A DNA stretch of 64,000 nucleotides from Gordonia asplenii. GTDB taxonomy: Bacteria; Actinomycetota; Actinomycetes; Mycobacteriales; Mycobacteriaceae. The notes beneath the pieces are model-generated. The model saw only the letters and a list, made by a program, of their open reading frames with translations, was not told where the DNA came from and did no database searches. Shown here piece after piece: positions 36,311 through 47,151 of the stretch; position 1 is the stretch's first letter, and each line of letters opens with the position of its first letter. A program made the position numbers and the translations under genes. The DNA is taken from assembly GCF_012933505.1 (NCBI RefSeq), contig NZ_JABBNB010000006.1:186001-250000 (forward strand), given 5' to 3'.

Positions 36311-36937
36311 GTGACCACGTCAGCGCGTATTTCCACCAAACGAACCCGGATGAGTCCCGCGGCCCGCCGCGAACAGTTCATCGACCTCGGTATGGAGATG
36401 CTGCGCGACCACTCGCTGGAGGAGGTCACCACCGAAGCCATCGCCGACGCGGCAGGAGTGTCGCGCGCGCTGCTGTTTCACTACTTCGAGTCCAAGCAGG
36501 ACTTCCACGTCGCGCTGGCCAAGGCGCAGGCACAGGTCATGCTGGAACGGACGCTGCCCGATATGTCGGTGGGGGACCCGCTGGAGATCCTGCGGGCGTC
36601 GATGTCGGAGTTCGTGGATTTCGTCTACGGCAATGCCGGAGCGTACCGGGCCATCCTGCGCGGCTCGACCAGCGCCGACCCGGAATTCCAGGCGGTCTTC
36701 GCCCAGACCCGTGCGACGATGGCGCAGCGCATCTTCGACCACGGTGAAGTGCTCGGAATCAGCGTGACCCCGCTGGTTCGCATGTCCGTGCACGGTTGGC
36801 TGTCGTTCGTCGAGGAGGTGACGCTGGCGTGGCTGGCCGACGCCGGCGGCGTCGACCGCGAGCAGTTGCTCGGGTTGATCACCGGGTCACTGCCGATGCT
36901 CGCGGGTGTCGCGGTATCGGTGTCGGGCGGACAGTGA
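36311..36937 (+). CDS. TetR family transcriptional regulator
   Basis: 208 residues. The N-terminal HTH is RREQFIDLGMEMLRDHSLEEV, then TEAIADAAGVSRALLFHYFESKQDFHVAL. The C-terminal domain is ligand-binding and not assignable. GTG at 36311 with AGGATCG upstream. Its tandem dyads lie immediately upstream and between the divergent BVMO-SDR operon, the classic arrangement for a repressor released by the pathway substrate or its acyl-CoA. Confidence 0.88.
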   Translation: MTTSARISTKRTRMSPAARREQFIDLGMEMLRDHSLEEVTTEAIADAAGVSRALLFHYFESKQDFHVALAKAQAQVMLERTLPDMSVGDPLEILRASMSEFVDFVYGNAGAYRAILRGSTSADPEFQAVFAQTRATMAQRIFDHGEVLGISVTPLVRMSVHGWLSFVEEVTLAWLADAGGVDREQLLGLITGSLPMLAGVAVSVSGGQ

Positions 36938-36977
36938 GGGGTACCGCCGCAGCTCGCTGACGCAGTGTGTGGGCCGC

Positions 36978-38336
36978 TCAGCTGAGCACTTCGTCGACGG
37001 CCCGCTGCGCGGCGTCGAGCGCACCCTCCATATACGCGCTCCAGTGCGTCGCGGTTTCCGTTGCGGCCCAATGGATCCGCCCGATCGGCGGCGTCAGCGC
37101 GGCGCCGAAATGCGTCCACACCATCGGTCCCATGTTGGCGTTGTAGCAGCCGCGTGTCCACGGGCGTTGCGCCCATTCGCCGTCCACGTAGGAGATGAAA
37201 TCGGCTGCGCGGGAACCGAAGTGGCGCACCAGTAGATCGGTGATCGCGGCCTTGCGATCGGCCGTCGGCCAGCGACCGTAGGTGCGCGCGTGTTCACCTT
37301 CGAGGAACACCAGCAATTGGCCGTAGGAAGCGTCGTCGGGGCTGGTGTCGTTGGACATCCGGCCCGGCCCGACGTCGGAGATCAGTTGTCCGGCAAGGCC
37401 GTCGGCGCGCCAGAACGGTTCGTCGTAGGTGAAGAAGACCTTCATCGCCGATGCCTGCGGCATCCGTTGCGTGAGCTGATCGCGTACGCCGGGCAGCGGC
37501 GGGTCGTACATGATGCGTCCGGCGAGGGTCGGTGCGATCGCCACGATGACGTGCCGGGCGTGCACCGCCCGGCCGCCGCGGCAATGCACGGTCACGGCGT
37601 CGGCGTTCTGCTCGATCAACGTGACCGGCGAATCGAGGACGATGTGTCCGTCGAGTCGGGCCGCGAGGCGGTCGGGGATCTGGCTGGATCCACCGACGAA
37701 CCGGGTGGTCTGTGCGCCACCCTCGGACTCGGCGAACAGCTCGGCCCCGACGCCGCAGGTCCGCAGGTTGTACAGCATGTCGAGCAGGGACACCTCGGCC
37801 ATCGGCACCGCCAAGATCCCGACCGTGCAGATTTCCAGGACCCGCTCGGCGACGGGCGCCAGGCGCTGGTCGGTGAGCCACTGGGCCGCGGTGATCGCAT
37901 CCCACTCGTGCGCGCGCGGAGCGTCCCACGGGGCGTCGAGCGGCACCTGGGCGGACATGTCGTCGAGGAGCCGCAGCGCGCGGTCGACGCCGGTTAGCTC
38001 TGCTGCGAAGCGCTCGTGAAAAGCAGTCTCGCGCAGCACCCCCGAACCGGCGATCTCGTATGTCGCCTCGCCGTCGTCGAACTGGCGGAAGGTATCGACC
38101 CCGAGTTCGGTGGCGAGCGCGAACATCCGATGGTGAGTGTCGCCGATCCACTGCGCGCCGAGTTCCACCGGCACGCCGTCGACGTGTTCGGTGAGGATGC
38201 GGCCGCCGACGCGGTCGTTCGCTTCGATGACCAGCGGATTCATGCCTGCCCGCAGCAGTTGGTGCGCGGCGAAGAGGCCGGACAGTCCGGCACCGACGAT
38301 GGCGACGTCGACGTCGTGGTGGTTCGATTCGGACAC
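36978..38336 (-). CDS. Flavin-containing amine oxidase
   Basis: A 452-residue FAD amine oxidase of the MAO/putrescine oxidase type. VAIVGAGLSGLFAAHQL is the dinucleotide site, RVGGRILTEHVDGVPVELGAQWIG is the second FAD loop, and ATETATHWSAYMEGALDA is the C-terminal FAD loop; the aromatic residues near it form the substrate cage. GTG at 38336. Convergent with tetR. Neighbouring monooxygenase and dehydrogenase genes suggest a catabolic neighbourhood, but the substrate is unknown. Confidence 0.88.
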   Translation of the reverse strand: MSESNHHDVDVAIVGAGLSGLFAAHQLLRAGMNPLVIEANDRVGGRILTEHVDGVPVELGAQWIGDTHHRMFALATELGVDTFRQFDDGEATYEIAGSGVLRETAFHERFAAELTGVDRALRLLDDMSAQVPLDAPWDAPRAHEWDAITAAQWLTDQRLAPVAERVLEICTVGILAVPMAEVSLLDMLYNLRTCGVGAELFAESEGGAQTTRFVGGSSQIPDRLAARLDGHIVLDSPVTLIEQNADAVTVHCRGGRAVHARHVIVAIAPTLAGRIMYDPPLPGVRDQLTQRMPQASAMKVFFTYDEPFWRADGLAGQLISDVGPGRMSNDTSPDDASYGQLLVFLEGEHARTYGRWPTADRKAAITDLLVRHFGSRAADFISYVDGEWAQRPWTRGCYNANMGPMVWTHFGAALTPPIGRIHWAATETATHWSAYMEGALDAAQRAVDEVLS

Positions 38337-38466
38337 CGCGTCAGGGTACCAACGCGGCGTCGGGTCATTCGGTCGAATGCCAGACCGTTCACATCGCTAA
38401 CGGACTGCCCAGGCGTCCCGAACTCACCGTCGAAGGCAGAACAATCGAACTGAGCGGAGACGACGC

Positions 38467-39393
38467 ATGAAACGACTGGTGGCCGGACTTTCGGTGGCGG
38501 CAAGCATGGCACTTTCCATCACCGCGTGCTCACCCGACGGGCCCGGATCGACGGCGACGTCGGAGCCGACGGCGACCGTCGACCGACAATCCAGCGTTGA
38601 GGCGCAGAACGGGGCGTCGGTGTCACCGGTCTCGACCGGAACCGCGAAGACTCCGGCGACCGCCGGGCACGGCAAATGCCTTGATCCGGCGTCGCCGCTG
38701 GTCACCGCGGCGGTAGGCAACGTCGACTCGTATTACGGACGCGTCTTCCAGGTGTACCGGTCGAGCGACGAGCGGCTCGGCTCCTGCCCGAACCTGATGT
38801 GGGTCGAAGCGCACATCCGCGGAGCGACGGGGAGTTCCCCCGAGCAGGTGCTGTTCTTCGACGCCGACGGCTTCGTGCGGACCGACACCGATCGAAACAC
38901 CGCGTTCACCCGCGTCTCGGCCTGGTCCGGAGACTCGGTGTCGGTGACCTACCGCTGGCTCAACGACGGCGACGTCACGGCCAAGCCCACCGGTGGGCCG
39001 GTGGTGGTGACCTACACGCTGAGCAACGGCAAGGTGACCGCCGATCGCGCGGTGCCCGTACAGGCCTACGGCGATCGCAGCGGACCGGCGACCGCGACGA
39101 GCTCGACCCCGGCACCCTCGGCGTCGCATTGCGACACCGCGACGGCGTCGACCCTGCACGACGCCGCCGATATGCAGTATCACGGTTCGTTGGTTCAACC
39201 GTTCTCGATGGTGAACATCATCTGCGACGGACAGTGGGCCATCGCCCGGACGCAATCGAGCGCGGCGCAACCGGTGCGAGTCCTGTTCCGCTACACCGGC
39301 GGCGGGTGGAGTGCCATCGCGATGGGCACCGGATTCAGCTGCACCGACAACGGCGTGCCGACGGCGACGGCGGCGACATTGGGCTGTGGGTAG
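38467..39393 (+). CDS. LppP/LprE family lipoprotein
   Basis: A 308-residue exported lipoprotein: signal peptide with lipobox SITAC (Cys21), a Thr/Ser-rich spacer, then an LppP/LprE-type domain (CPNLMWVEAHIRGATGSSPEQVLFFDADGFV, split) with a weaker second copy in the last third (SLVQPFSMVNIICDGQWAIAR). LprE is Rv1252c in M. tuberculosis, close to kgd as here. ATG at 38467 with GGAG upstream. The function of the family is unknown. Confidence 0.8.
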   Translation: MKRLVAGLSVAASMALSITACSPDGPGSTATSEPTATVDRQSSVEAQNGASVSPVSTGTAKTPATAGHGKCLDPASPLVTAAVGNVDSYYGRVFQVYRSSDERLGSCPNLMWVEAHIRGATGSSPEQVLFFDADGFVRTDTDRNTAFTRVSAWSGDSVSVTYRWLNDGDVTAKPTGGPVVVTYTLSNGKVTADRAVPVQAYGDRSGPATATSSTPAPSASHCDTATASTLHDAADMQYHGSLVQPFSMVNIICDGQWAIARTQSSAAQPVRVLFRYTGGGWSAIAMGTGFSCTDNGVPTATAATLGCG

Positions 39394-39425
39394 TCACCTC
39401 GTCGTCAGACCCCGCGGAAAAGATC

Positions 39426-39456
39426 ATCCCCAGCACCGTTCGGGTGCTGGGGATGG
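39426..39456. terminator. Strong bidirectional terminator hairpin (lprE-like/kgd)
   Basis: CATCCCCAGCACC (39426-39438) pairs perfectly with GGTGCTGGGGATG (39444-39456) around a GTTCG loop. It lies 30 bp after the LprE-like stop and 25 bp before the kgd stop. No T run, as is common in actinobacteria. Confidence 0.75.
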
Positions 39457-39481
39457 ATCGGCTGTTCAGATGTTTCGACGA

Positions 39482-42400
39482 CTACGCCTCGAGCGCTCCG
39501 TCGATGATCTCCTGCTGCTCGACGGCGTGCACCTTCGACGAGCCCGACGACGGCGCGCTCATCGCGCGACGCGAGATCCGGCGCAGGCCGCGCAGGATGT
39601 CCGGGAGCACCTCGGGCAGCCACAGGCCCAGGAACGGCCACGGTCCCTGGTTGGCCGGCTCTTCCTGCACCCACACGTAGTCGGAGGCAGAGCCGTACTG
39701 CTCCAACGTCTTGCGCAGTCGACGATGCGGCACCGGGTAGAGCTGCTCGACGCGGACGATCGCGACGTCGTCGCGGTTCTCCTTGTCCCGGCGGGCCGCC
39801 AGCTCGTAGTAGAGCTTGCCGCTGACCAGCAGAACTCGCTGCACCTTCGAGCGATCGCCGCCGTCGACGAACTTGGGGTCGTCGAGGACCGAGAGGAACT
39901 TCGAATCGGTGAAGTCGGAGACCGGGGAGACGGCCGCCTTGTTGCGCAGCATCGACTTCGGCGTGAAGACGACCAACGGCCGCTCGATGCCGTCGAGTGC
40001 GTGACGGCGCAGCAGGTGGAAGTAGCTCGCCGGCGTCGACGGCAGCGCCACCGTCATCGACCCTTCCGCGCACAGCTGCAGGAAGCGCTCGATACGGCCC
40101 GACGTATGGTCGGGTCCCTGGCCCTCGTGGCCGTGCGGCAGCAGCAGCACGACGCCCGAGGTCTGGCCCCACTTGGCCTCGCCGGAGGAGATGAACTCGT
40201 CGATCACCGACTGTGCGCCGTTGACGAAGTCACCGAACTGGCCTTCCCACAGGACGAGTGCCTCGGGGTTGCCCACCGAGTAGCCGTACTCGAAGCCGAG
40301 GACCGCGTACTCCGACAGCGGTGAGTCGTAGACGAGGTACTCTCCCTGCTCGATGCCCGCGGTCTGCGGCAGGTTGTTGAGCGGGGTGAACTCGGTTCCG
40401 TTCGCGCGGTCGATGAGCACCGACAGGCGCTGCGTGAAGGTGCCGCGTCGCGAGTCCTGACCGGACAGGCGGACCAGCCGGCCTTCTTCGACGAGCGATC
40501 CGAACGCGAGCAGCTCGGCGAACGACCAGTCGATACCGCCTTCACGGGACATCTTCTGCCGACGCTCCAGGACCGGCTTGACGCGCGGGTGGACGGTGAA
40601 CCCGTCGGGAACGTTGACGAATGCATCGCCGATGCCGGCGAGTACCTCGGCGCTCACTGCGGTGACCAGCTTCGACGGCAGAGTCTGGTCGGCTTCGACC
40701 GACGGGCTGGGCTCGGCGGTGTACTTCTCGAGTTCCTTGACCTCGTTGAAGACCCGTTCGAGCTGCCCCTGGTAGTCGCGCAGGGCGTCTTCGGCTTCCT
40801 TGGTCGAGATGTCGCCACGACCGATCAGAGCTTCGGTGTAGCTCTTGCGCACGCCGCGCATGGTGTCGATGACGTCGTACATTGCCGGCTGGGTCATCGA
40901 CGGGTCGTCGCCCTCGTTGTGGCCGCGGCGTCGGAAACAGACGAGGTCGATGACGACGTCGTTGTTGAACTTCTCGCGGTAGTCGACGGCGAGCTTGGCG
41001 GCCCAGACGCACGCTTCCGGGTCGTCGCCGTTGACGTGCAGGATCGGCGCGCCGATCATCTTGGCGACGTCGGTGCAGTACTCGGTGGAACGCGAATGCT
41101 CGGGTGCGGTGGTGAAGCCGACCTGGTTGTTCACCACGATGTGGATGGTGCCACCGGTGCGGTAGCCGGGCAGCTGTGCGAGGTTCAGCGTCTCCGCGAC
41201 GACGCCCTGGCCGGCGAAGGCCGCGTCGCCGTGCAGCATGAGCGGCAGGATCGGGAACGGCTTCTCATCGGTGGCCAACGCGTCCTGCTTGGAGCGCACC
41301 AGGCCTTCGAGGACCGGGTCGACGGCTTCGAGGTGGCTGGGGTTGGCGGTCAGCGAGACGGTGATCTCGTTGTCGCCGAACATCTGGTAGTACTTGCCCT
41401 CGGCGCCGAGGTGGTACTTGACGTCGCCCGAACCGTGCGCCTGCGACGGGTTCAGGTTGCCCTCGAATTCGGTGAAGATCTTCGAGTACGGCTTGCCGAC
41501 GATGTTGGCCAGCACGTTGAGGCGGCCACGGTGCGGCATGCCGATGATGACCTCGGTGAGAGCGTGTTCGGCGCTCTGGTCGATCACACCGTCCATCATC
41601 GGGATGACGGACTCGGCGCCTTCCAGCGAAAAACGCTTCTGCCCGACGTATTTCGTCGCGAGGAAGGTTTCGAAGGCCTCGGCGGCGTTCAGCTTGGACA
41701 GAATGTACTTCTGCTCGCCGACCGGCGGCTTGACATGCTTGATCTCCACCCGCTCCTGCACCCAGCGCTGCTGCGCGGGGTCGAGGATGTGGGTGTACTC
41801 GATGCCGACGTGACGGCAGTAGGCGTCGCGCAGGATCGACAGGACGTCGCGCAGCTTCATGCGCTCCTGGCCGTGGAAGCCGCCGACGCGGAAGCTGCGG
41901 TCGAGATCCCACAGTGTGAGCCCGTAGGTATTGATGTTGAGGTCCGGGTGCGCGGCGCGCGCGTCGGAGTCCATCATCAGCGGGTCGATGTCGGCCATGA
42001 GGTGGCCGCGGTTGCGGTACGCGGCGATCAGTTCGAGCACGCGGGTGCTCTTGTCGACCAGGCCGGCCGGGATGTCGCGGCGCCAGCGGATCGGCTCGTA
42101 GGGGATGTGGAAGGCGATGAAGATCGAGTCGTAGAACCGGTCGTCGATCAGCAGGTTGTGGATGGTCCGCAGGAAGTCGCCCGACTCGGCGCCCTGGATG
42201 ATCCGGTGATCGTAGGTCGAGGTCAGGGTCATCAGCTTGCCGACGCCCAGCTCGGCGATCTGCTCGTCGCTCGCGCCCTGGAACTCGGCGGGGTACTCCA
42301 TCGCGCCCGCGCCGATGATCGCGCCCTGCCCCTTCATCAGGCGGGGCACCGAGTGCACGGTGCCGATGGTGCCCGGGTTGGTCAGCGAGATGGTCACGCC

Positions 42401-43297
42401 GGCGAAGTCCTCGGCGGTCAGTTTGCCGTCGCGCGCGCGGCGCACGATGTCCTCGTAGGCGGTGTGGAACTCCGCGAACGACATCGTCTCGCAGTTCTTG
42501 ATCGCCGCGACGACCAGCGAGCGGCTACCGTCCTTGCCCGCGAGGTCGATGGCCAGACCGAGGTTGGTGTGCGCCGGGGTGACGACGTTGGGCTTGCCGT
42601 CGACCTCGGCGAAGTGGCGGTTCATGTTCGGGAACGCCTTGACCGCCTGGACGATCGCGTAGCCGAGGATGTGGGTGAAGGAGATCTTGCCGCCGCGGGT
42701 GCGGGCGAGGTGGTTGTTGATGACGATGCGGTTGTCGATCATCGCCTTGGCGGGGATCGCGCGCACGCTGGTGGCCGTCGGAACCGTCAGCGATGCCGAC
42801 ATGTTCTTCGCCACGGCGGCCGACGCTCCGCGCAGCACCTTGGTCTCTTCGGTGCCCGACGTCGGGGCCTGTGCCTTCACGGGAGCGGGCGCGGGCGCCC
42901 GGACGGCCTCGGTCATGCTGCGACCGGAGGCGGCCTTGGTGGCCTGGCCCTCGCGGACCGGGGTGGCCTTGCGGGCAGGGGCGGTGGCGCGGGCGGGCTC
43001 GGTGTCGAGGGTCACCGGAGTGTTGGGCTTGGGCGCCGGGGCGGTGGCGGGCGCAGCCGGGGCAGCGGCGGGAGTTGCGGGTGCGGGTGTGGGAGTCGCG
43101 GGTGCGGGAGTTGCGGCCGGGGCCGGAGCGGGTGCTGCTGCGGCGGCAGGTGCGGTGCCGTTGGTCCCGTTCGGGCTGTATTCCTTCAGAATCTCGTGCC
43201 AGCTCGGGTCAACCGAGTTGGGATCCTTCACATACTGCTGGTACATCTCCTCGACCAGCCAAGTGTTCTGTCCGAAGTCTGATGTCGAGCTGCTCAC
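39482..43297 (-). CDS. kgd: Multifunctional 2-oxoglutarate dehydrogenase/decarboxylase Kgd
   Basis: Actinobacterial fusion of the E1o and E2o activities of the 2-oxoglutarate dehydrogenase complex, 1271 residues. It starts [18 protein letters not shown], a subunit-binding helix, then an Ala/Pro-rich linker. The E2 acyltransferase domain has [21 protein letters not shown] and [10 protein letters not shown], with the catalytic His in the last. The E1 domain has [15 protein letters not shown] and [14 protein letters not shown], with the ThDP motif [11 protein letters not shown]. The lipoyl domain is absent, as in other actinobacteria. GTG at 43297 is chosen over ATG 43351. Inhibition by a GarA/OdhI-like FHA protein is known in the order and not testable here. 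Confidence 0.96.
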   Translation of the reverse strand: MSSSTSDFGQNTWLVEEMYQQYVKDPNSVDPSWHEILKEYSPNGTNGTAPAAAAAPAPAPAATPAPATPTPAPATPAAAPAAPATAPAPKPNTPVTLDTEPARATAPARKATPVREGQATKAASGRSMTEAVRAPAPAPVKAQAPTSGTEETKVLRGASAAVAKNMSASLTVPTATSVRAIPAKAMIDNRIVINNHLARTRGGKISFTHILGYAIVQAVKAFPNMNRHFAEVDGKPNVVTPAHTNLGLAIDLAGKDGSRSLVVAAIKNCETMSFAEFHTAYEDIVRRARDGKLTAEDFAGVTISLTNPGTIGTVHSVPRLMKGQGAIIGAGAMEYPAEFQGASDEQIAELGVGKLMTLTSTYDHRIIQGAESGDFLRTIHNLLIDDRFYDSIFIAFHIPYEPIRWRRDIPAGLVDKSTRVLELIAAYRNRGHLMADIDPLMMDSDARAAHPDLNINTYGLTLWDLDRSFRVGGFHGQERMKLRDVLSILRDAYCRHVGIEYTHILDPAQQRWVQERVEIKHVKPPVGEQKYILSKLNAAEAFETFLATKYVGQKRFSLEGAESVIPMMDGVIDQSAEHALTEVIIGMPHRGRLNVLANIVGKPYSKIFTEFEGNLNPSQAHGSGDVKYHLGAEGKYYQMFGDNEITVSLTANPSHLEAVDPVLEGLVRSKQDALATDEKPFPILPLMLHGDAAFAGQGVVAETLNLAQLPGYRTGGTIHIVVNNQVGFTTAPEHSRSTEYCTDVAKMIGAPILHVNGDDPEACVWAAKLAVDYREKFNNDVVIDLVCFRRRGHNEGDDPSMTQPAMYDVIDTMRGVRKSYTEALIGRGDISTKEAEDALRDYQGQLERVFNEVKELEKYTAEPSPSVEADQTLPSKLVTAVSAEVLAGIGDAFVNVPDGFTVHPRVKPVLERRQKMSREGGIDWSFAELLAFGSLVEEGRLVRLSGQDSRRGTFTQRLSVLIDRANGTEFTPLNNLPQTAGIEQGEYLVYDSPLSEYAVLGFEYGYSVGNPEALVLWEGQFGDFVNGAQSVIDEFISSGEAKWGQTSGVVLLLPHGHEGQGPDHTSGRIERFLQLCAEGSMTVALPSTPASYFHLLRRHALDGIERPLVVFTPKSMLRNKAAVSPVSDFTDSKFLSVLDDPKFVDGGDRSKVQRVLLVSGKLYYELAARRDKENRDDVAIVRVEQLYPVPHRRLRKTLEQYGSASDYVWVQEEPANQGPWPFLGLWLPEVLPDILRGLRRISRRAMSAPSSGSSKVHAVEQQEIIDGALEA

Positions 43298-43464
43298 AGC
43301 GGTATTTCGCCTCAATTCCCTCAAGCGTGTCGGGTACGCGGTGGTTTCCATGGCGAAGCTCGTGGCTCCGTTGCAGGTGAACCACCATAGGATGCTACGC
43401 GTATGACTGCCGGTTGTGCCCAGTGGCTGGTATCACAAGTTGCCGATAGTGTTGCGTGTCACCT

Positions 43465-46400
43465 TCATGCTCGTGCGGCCACCGGGCAGGTGTCGGCGTC
43501 GGGTGTCGAACCGTCCCGCCAGAACTGTTGGTAGCGACCGTTTTCGGCGAGCAATTCCTCGTGGGTGCCCAGTTCGACGATCCGTCCGCCGTCGACGACG
43601 GCGATCCGATCCGCACGCGCCGCGGTGGCCAGCCGGTGTGCCACGATCACCGACGTCCGGCTGCGCGTGAGCCGTTCACCGGCGGCCAGCACGCGCGCCT
43701 CGGTCGCCTGGTCGAGGGTCGCGGTCGCCTCGTCGAGCAGGATCAGATCGGGTTGCACCAATTCGGCCCGAGCCAGCGCGATGAGCTGGCGCTGCCCCGA
43801 CGACAGGCCGCGTCCGCGCTCACCCACCCGGTGCGTCATCGCGCCGTCGAGTCCCGCGATCATGTCCAGTGCCCCGACGCCCCGCGCGGCGTCGACGATG
43901 TCGGCGTGCGACGCGTCCGGCCTCCCGTAGGCGATGTTGTCGGCGACGGTTCCGGTGAACAGGTGCGGCTCTTGCGGTACGACGGCGAGCCGACGTCGAT
44001 ACCCGCGCAGCGTGAAGTCCCTGATGTCGGTGCCGTCCATGCGCACCGACCCCGACGTCGTGTCGTAGAACCGGGCCAGCAACTTCACGATCGTCGACTT
44101 GCCCGCCCCCGTCTGTCCGACGAGTGCCAGCGACGTCCCCGGCGCGATGTCGAGGTCGACGTCGGACAGGGCGTTCGACGCCGCACCGTCGTAGCGGAAC
44201 GTCACCGCATGCAGCGACGCGTCCCCGGTGAAGCCGTCGGCCGGTGGCTCCGCCGTCCCCGACGACGACAGCGAACTCGGCGTACGCAGCAGATCGCCGA
44301 TGCGCCGGAGCCCGACCGCGGCCTGCTGATAACCGTCGAATACCTGCGTCAGCTGCTGGATCGGGCCGAACAGCATCGACAGATAGAGCAGGAACGCGAT
44401 CAGTGATCCCGCCGAACCGCCGTGGATGACCTGCGACGAACCGATGCCGATCGCGGCGGCCGCGGCGAGATTCGACAGCAGGATGATGAAGGGGAAGTAC
44501 AACGACACCGCCCGCTGCGACACCATCCGCGCCCGGTACCAGTCCTGTGCCCGTACCGCGAACCGGGCCGCGGCGTCGGCGCCGTGCCGGTATCCGCGGG
44601 TCGTCTTGATACCCGAGATGTTCTCCTGGAAGTCGGCGTTGACGACGCTGACCAACTCGCGCGCCTTGGTGTAGGACGCCGAGGACACCCGACGGAACCA
44701 GATGGTGGAGGCCACCAGGATCGGCAGCACCGGCACCAGGATCGTCGCGCCGAGCGCAGGGTCGGTGAGAACCAGCGCCACGCTGACGCCGACCAGCGTC
44801 AGCACGGCCACCGCCGCCGACGTCAGGCCGGTCTGCAGGAATGTCGAGAGCGCATCGATGTCGGTCGTCATCCGCGTCATGATGCGACCGGAGAGTTCGC
44901 GTTCGTAGTAGTCCAGGCCTAGCCGCTGCAGGTGCGCGTAACTGCGCACCCGCAACGCGAACAGCACTCGTTCCCCGGCGCGCGTGCTCACTCGAATCAG
45001 CGCGCCGCCGACGAACCAGTCGGCGATCACCAGTGCGACCCCGATGCCGACCACGGTGGCCAACTGAGCCAGTCGTCCCGCGACGGCCGAGTCGATCGTC
45101 GCGCGCGCCAGCGTCGGAAACGCAAGGCTCGCCAGGGTGTCGAGGGTTACCAGGACGAACGACGCCGCGATGAGCCACCGGATGGGCCGCAGGGTCTGGC
45201 GCAACGAGAAGTGCGGATCGTCGGCGCGGGCCTGTCCGAGGTCGACGCCGGGTGTCTCCGACGCGGGCGCCAGCGTCTCCAAGGTCGCCGCGACCGCGGC
45301 CGGAACGGTGCCCGATCCCAATCCGGCATGCTCGGACTCGACGTCGGATTGCGTTGCGGCGGGCCATAACTGATCGTCTGCGGGGTCATCGTCGACGACG
45401 GTGGCGTCGCCGCGCGACTCCGACATCAGGGCACGGAACTGCGCGCTGCGGGCCGTCAGTTCGTCGACGGTCCCGACGTCGGCGATGGCGCCGTCGGCCA
45501 GGACGGCCACCCGGTCGGCGAGTGTGAGCGTGGACCGCCGGTGTGCGAGCACCAGCATCGTGCGCTTCTCCGCGCGCAGCCGCGCGAGGATCCGCGCCTC
45601 GGTGGTCGCGTCCACCGCCGACGTCGCGTCGTCGAGTACGAGCACCGCAGGATCGGCGAACAGCGCCCGCGCCAACGCGATTCGCTGTCGCTGTCCACCC
45701 GACAGCGTCAGGCCGCGCTCGCCGACGACGGAATCGAAACCGTCGGGCAGACCCGCGACGAACTCGGTGACCTCGGCCCGGTCGGCGGCGTCGACGATCA
45801 GCTCTCGGCGTCGCTGCGACGTGGTCGGCGACAGGCCGATGTTGGCGGCCACCGAGTCCGAATAGAGAAACGGATCGTCGGAGACGGTGGCCACCAGCCG
45901 GTGCAGGTCGTCGGAGCTCAGGTCGTCGATGTCGACGCTGCGCACACCGTCGGAGAGGGTGATCGTCCCCGACGTCGGGCGGTAGTGGCGTTCGAGGAGA
46001 TTCGCGAGGGTGGTCTTGCCCGACCCCGGACCGCCTACCACCGCAACGCATTCGCCGGGGGCGATCGCCAGATCGACCGAGCGCAGGACCGGCGCGGAAC
46101 CCTCAGCCGAACCGAATCGGTATGTCACCGACTGAAATTCGACGCCGATCCCGCGCTCGCGGTCCGGCGCGGTGGCCGGCGACTGCGGCTCGACGTCGAT
46201 CGCGCTGTCCACGACGTCGAACACGCGGGCCGCCGCGGCACCCGCCAGCTGGGCGTTGAGCACGAAGTTGGTGAGCAGTCGGGCGGTGGCGGTCATGGTG
46301 CCGACGTAGGCGGTGAATGCGAGGAAGGTTCCGACAGTGATGGTGTCGCGGTAGGCGAGCCAGCCGCCCACGGCGAGCACCGCCACCAGCCCGAGCTGTG

Positions 46401-47151
46401 GCACCTGCGCCATCGTCGGCGCGAACCGGGCATTGTTGTCGCCGACCCGGATTCGCTTGGCGTACAAGGCGGAACTCAGGTCGACGAGCTCGTCGACGGC
46501 ACGATCCTCCTGGCCGAAGCCCTTCACCACCCGGACGCCGGTGACGGTCTCCTCGACGTGACTCGCGACCTCGCCCGCCGCCTGTTGCGCCGACCAGGTG
46601 GCCGCATACAGCCGACGTCGGCTGCGGAAGGCGACTACGCCCACCGCCGGCACGATCAGCAGCGCCACCACCGTGAGCAGCGGCGACAGGTAGGCCATGA
46701 TGACGATCGTGATCATCACCTGCACCACCGCGCCGAGACTGAGCGGTCCCATCGCGAGCAGGCCCTGAACCTGTTGGAGGTCGGATATGCTCCGCGAGAC
46801 CACCTGACCGGTGCGAATCCGGTCCTGCGCCGCCCCGGGCAGATGCAGCACCGTGTCGAGAAGCGTGCGGCGCAACGAATTCTGCACTCGCAACGCCAGT
46901 GCGCCGGCGGAGAGTCGTCGGCCGAGCTGCCCGCAATAGACCACCAGCGCCAACGCCACGAGCACCACCACGATGGTGGTCACCGACATCTGCTCCGGCC
47001 GCGCGCCAGTCGCCTGATCCACCGCGGCTCGGCTGACCAGCGGCACCACCACGTCGGCGCACACGCCGGCGAGGGTCGCGGCGACGGTCAGGACCGCCAT
47101 CGGGCGGTGGCGGCCGATCTGCCCGAGGAGTCGGGAGACGGGCCCGCTCAC
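43465..47151 (-). CDS. Fused heterodimer-type ABC exporter (TMD-NBD-TMD-NBD)
   Basis: A single 1228-residue ABC exporter, like Rv0194. NBD1 has Walker A GGPGSGKTT (about 372-380), signature LSGGQ and Walker B VLVLDDATSAVD, with Asp where the catalytic Glu normally sits. NBD2 has GQTGAGKST (about 1010), signature LSSGQ and the normal VLD-type LILLDEATATLD. The site made from NBD1 Walker motifs and the NBD2 signature is therefore degenerate, the other consensus. GTG at 47151 overlaps the upstream stop by 4 bp. Probable drug or lipid exporter; substrate unknown. Confidence 0.92.
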   Translation of the reverse strand: MSGPVSRLLGQIGRHRPMAVLTVAATLAGVCADVVVPLVSRAAVDQATGARPEQMSVTTIVVVLVALALVVYCGQLGRRLSAGALALRVQNSLRRTLLDTVLHLPGAAQDRIRTGQVVSRSISDLQQVQGLLAMGPLSLGAVVQVMITIVIMAYLSPLLTVVALLIVPAVGVVAFRSRRRLYAATWSAQQAAGEVASHVEETVTGVRVVKGFGQEDRAVDELVDLSSALYAKRIRVGDNNARFAPTMAQVPQLGLVAVLAVGGWLAYRDTITVGTFLAFTAYVGTMTATARLLTNFVLNAQLAGAAAARVFDVVDSAIDVEPQSPATAPDRERGIGVEFQSVTYRFGSAEGSAPVLRSVDLAIAPGECVAVVGGPGSGKTTLANLLERHYRPTSGTITLSDGVRSVDIDDLSSDDLHRLVATVSDDPFLYSDSVAANIGLSPTTSQRRRELIVDAADRAEVTEFVAGLPDGFDSVVGERGLTLSGGQRQRIALARALFADPAVLVLDDATSAVDATTEARILARLRAEKRTMLVLAHRRSTLTLADRVAVLADGAIADVGTVDELTARSAQFRALMSESRGDATVVDDDPADDQLWPAATQSDVESEHAGLGSGTVPAAVAATLETLAPASETPGVDLGQARADDPHFSLRQTLRPIRWLIAASFVLVTLDTLASLAFPTLARATIDSAVAGRLAQLATVVGIGVALVIADWFVGGALIRVSTRAGERVLFALRVRSYAHLQRLGLDYYERELSGRIMTRMTTDIDALSTFLQTGLTSAAVAVLTLVGVSVALVLTDPALGATILVPVLPILVASTIWFRRVSSASYTKARELVSVVNADFQENISGIKTTRGYRHGADAAARFAVRAQDWYRARMVSQRAVSLYFPFIILLSNLAAAAAIGIGSSQVIHGGSAGSLIAFLLYLSMLFGPIQQLTQVFDGYQQAAVGLRRIGDLLRTPSSLSSSGTAEPPADGFTGDASLHAVTFRYDGAASNALSDVDLDIAPGTSLALVGQTGAGKSTIVKLLARFYDTTSGSVRMDGTDIRDFTLRGYRRRLAVVPQEPHLFTGTVADNIAYGRPDASHADIVDAARGVGALDMIAGLDGAMTHRVGERGRGLSSGQRQLIALARAELVQPDLILLDEATATLDQATEARVLAAGERLTRSRTSVIVAHRLATAARADRIAVVDGGRIVELGTHEELLAENGRYQQFWRDGSTPDADTCPVAARA

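Noticed and set aside
40589..43282. Long plus-strand open frame of 897 codons opposite kgd
   Set aside because: Antisense shadow of kgd: composition is His/Asp/Val-rich without domains, and the opposite strand encodes a clear 1271-residue enzyme.
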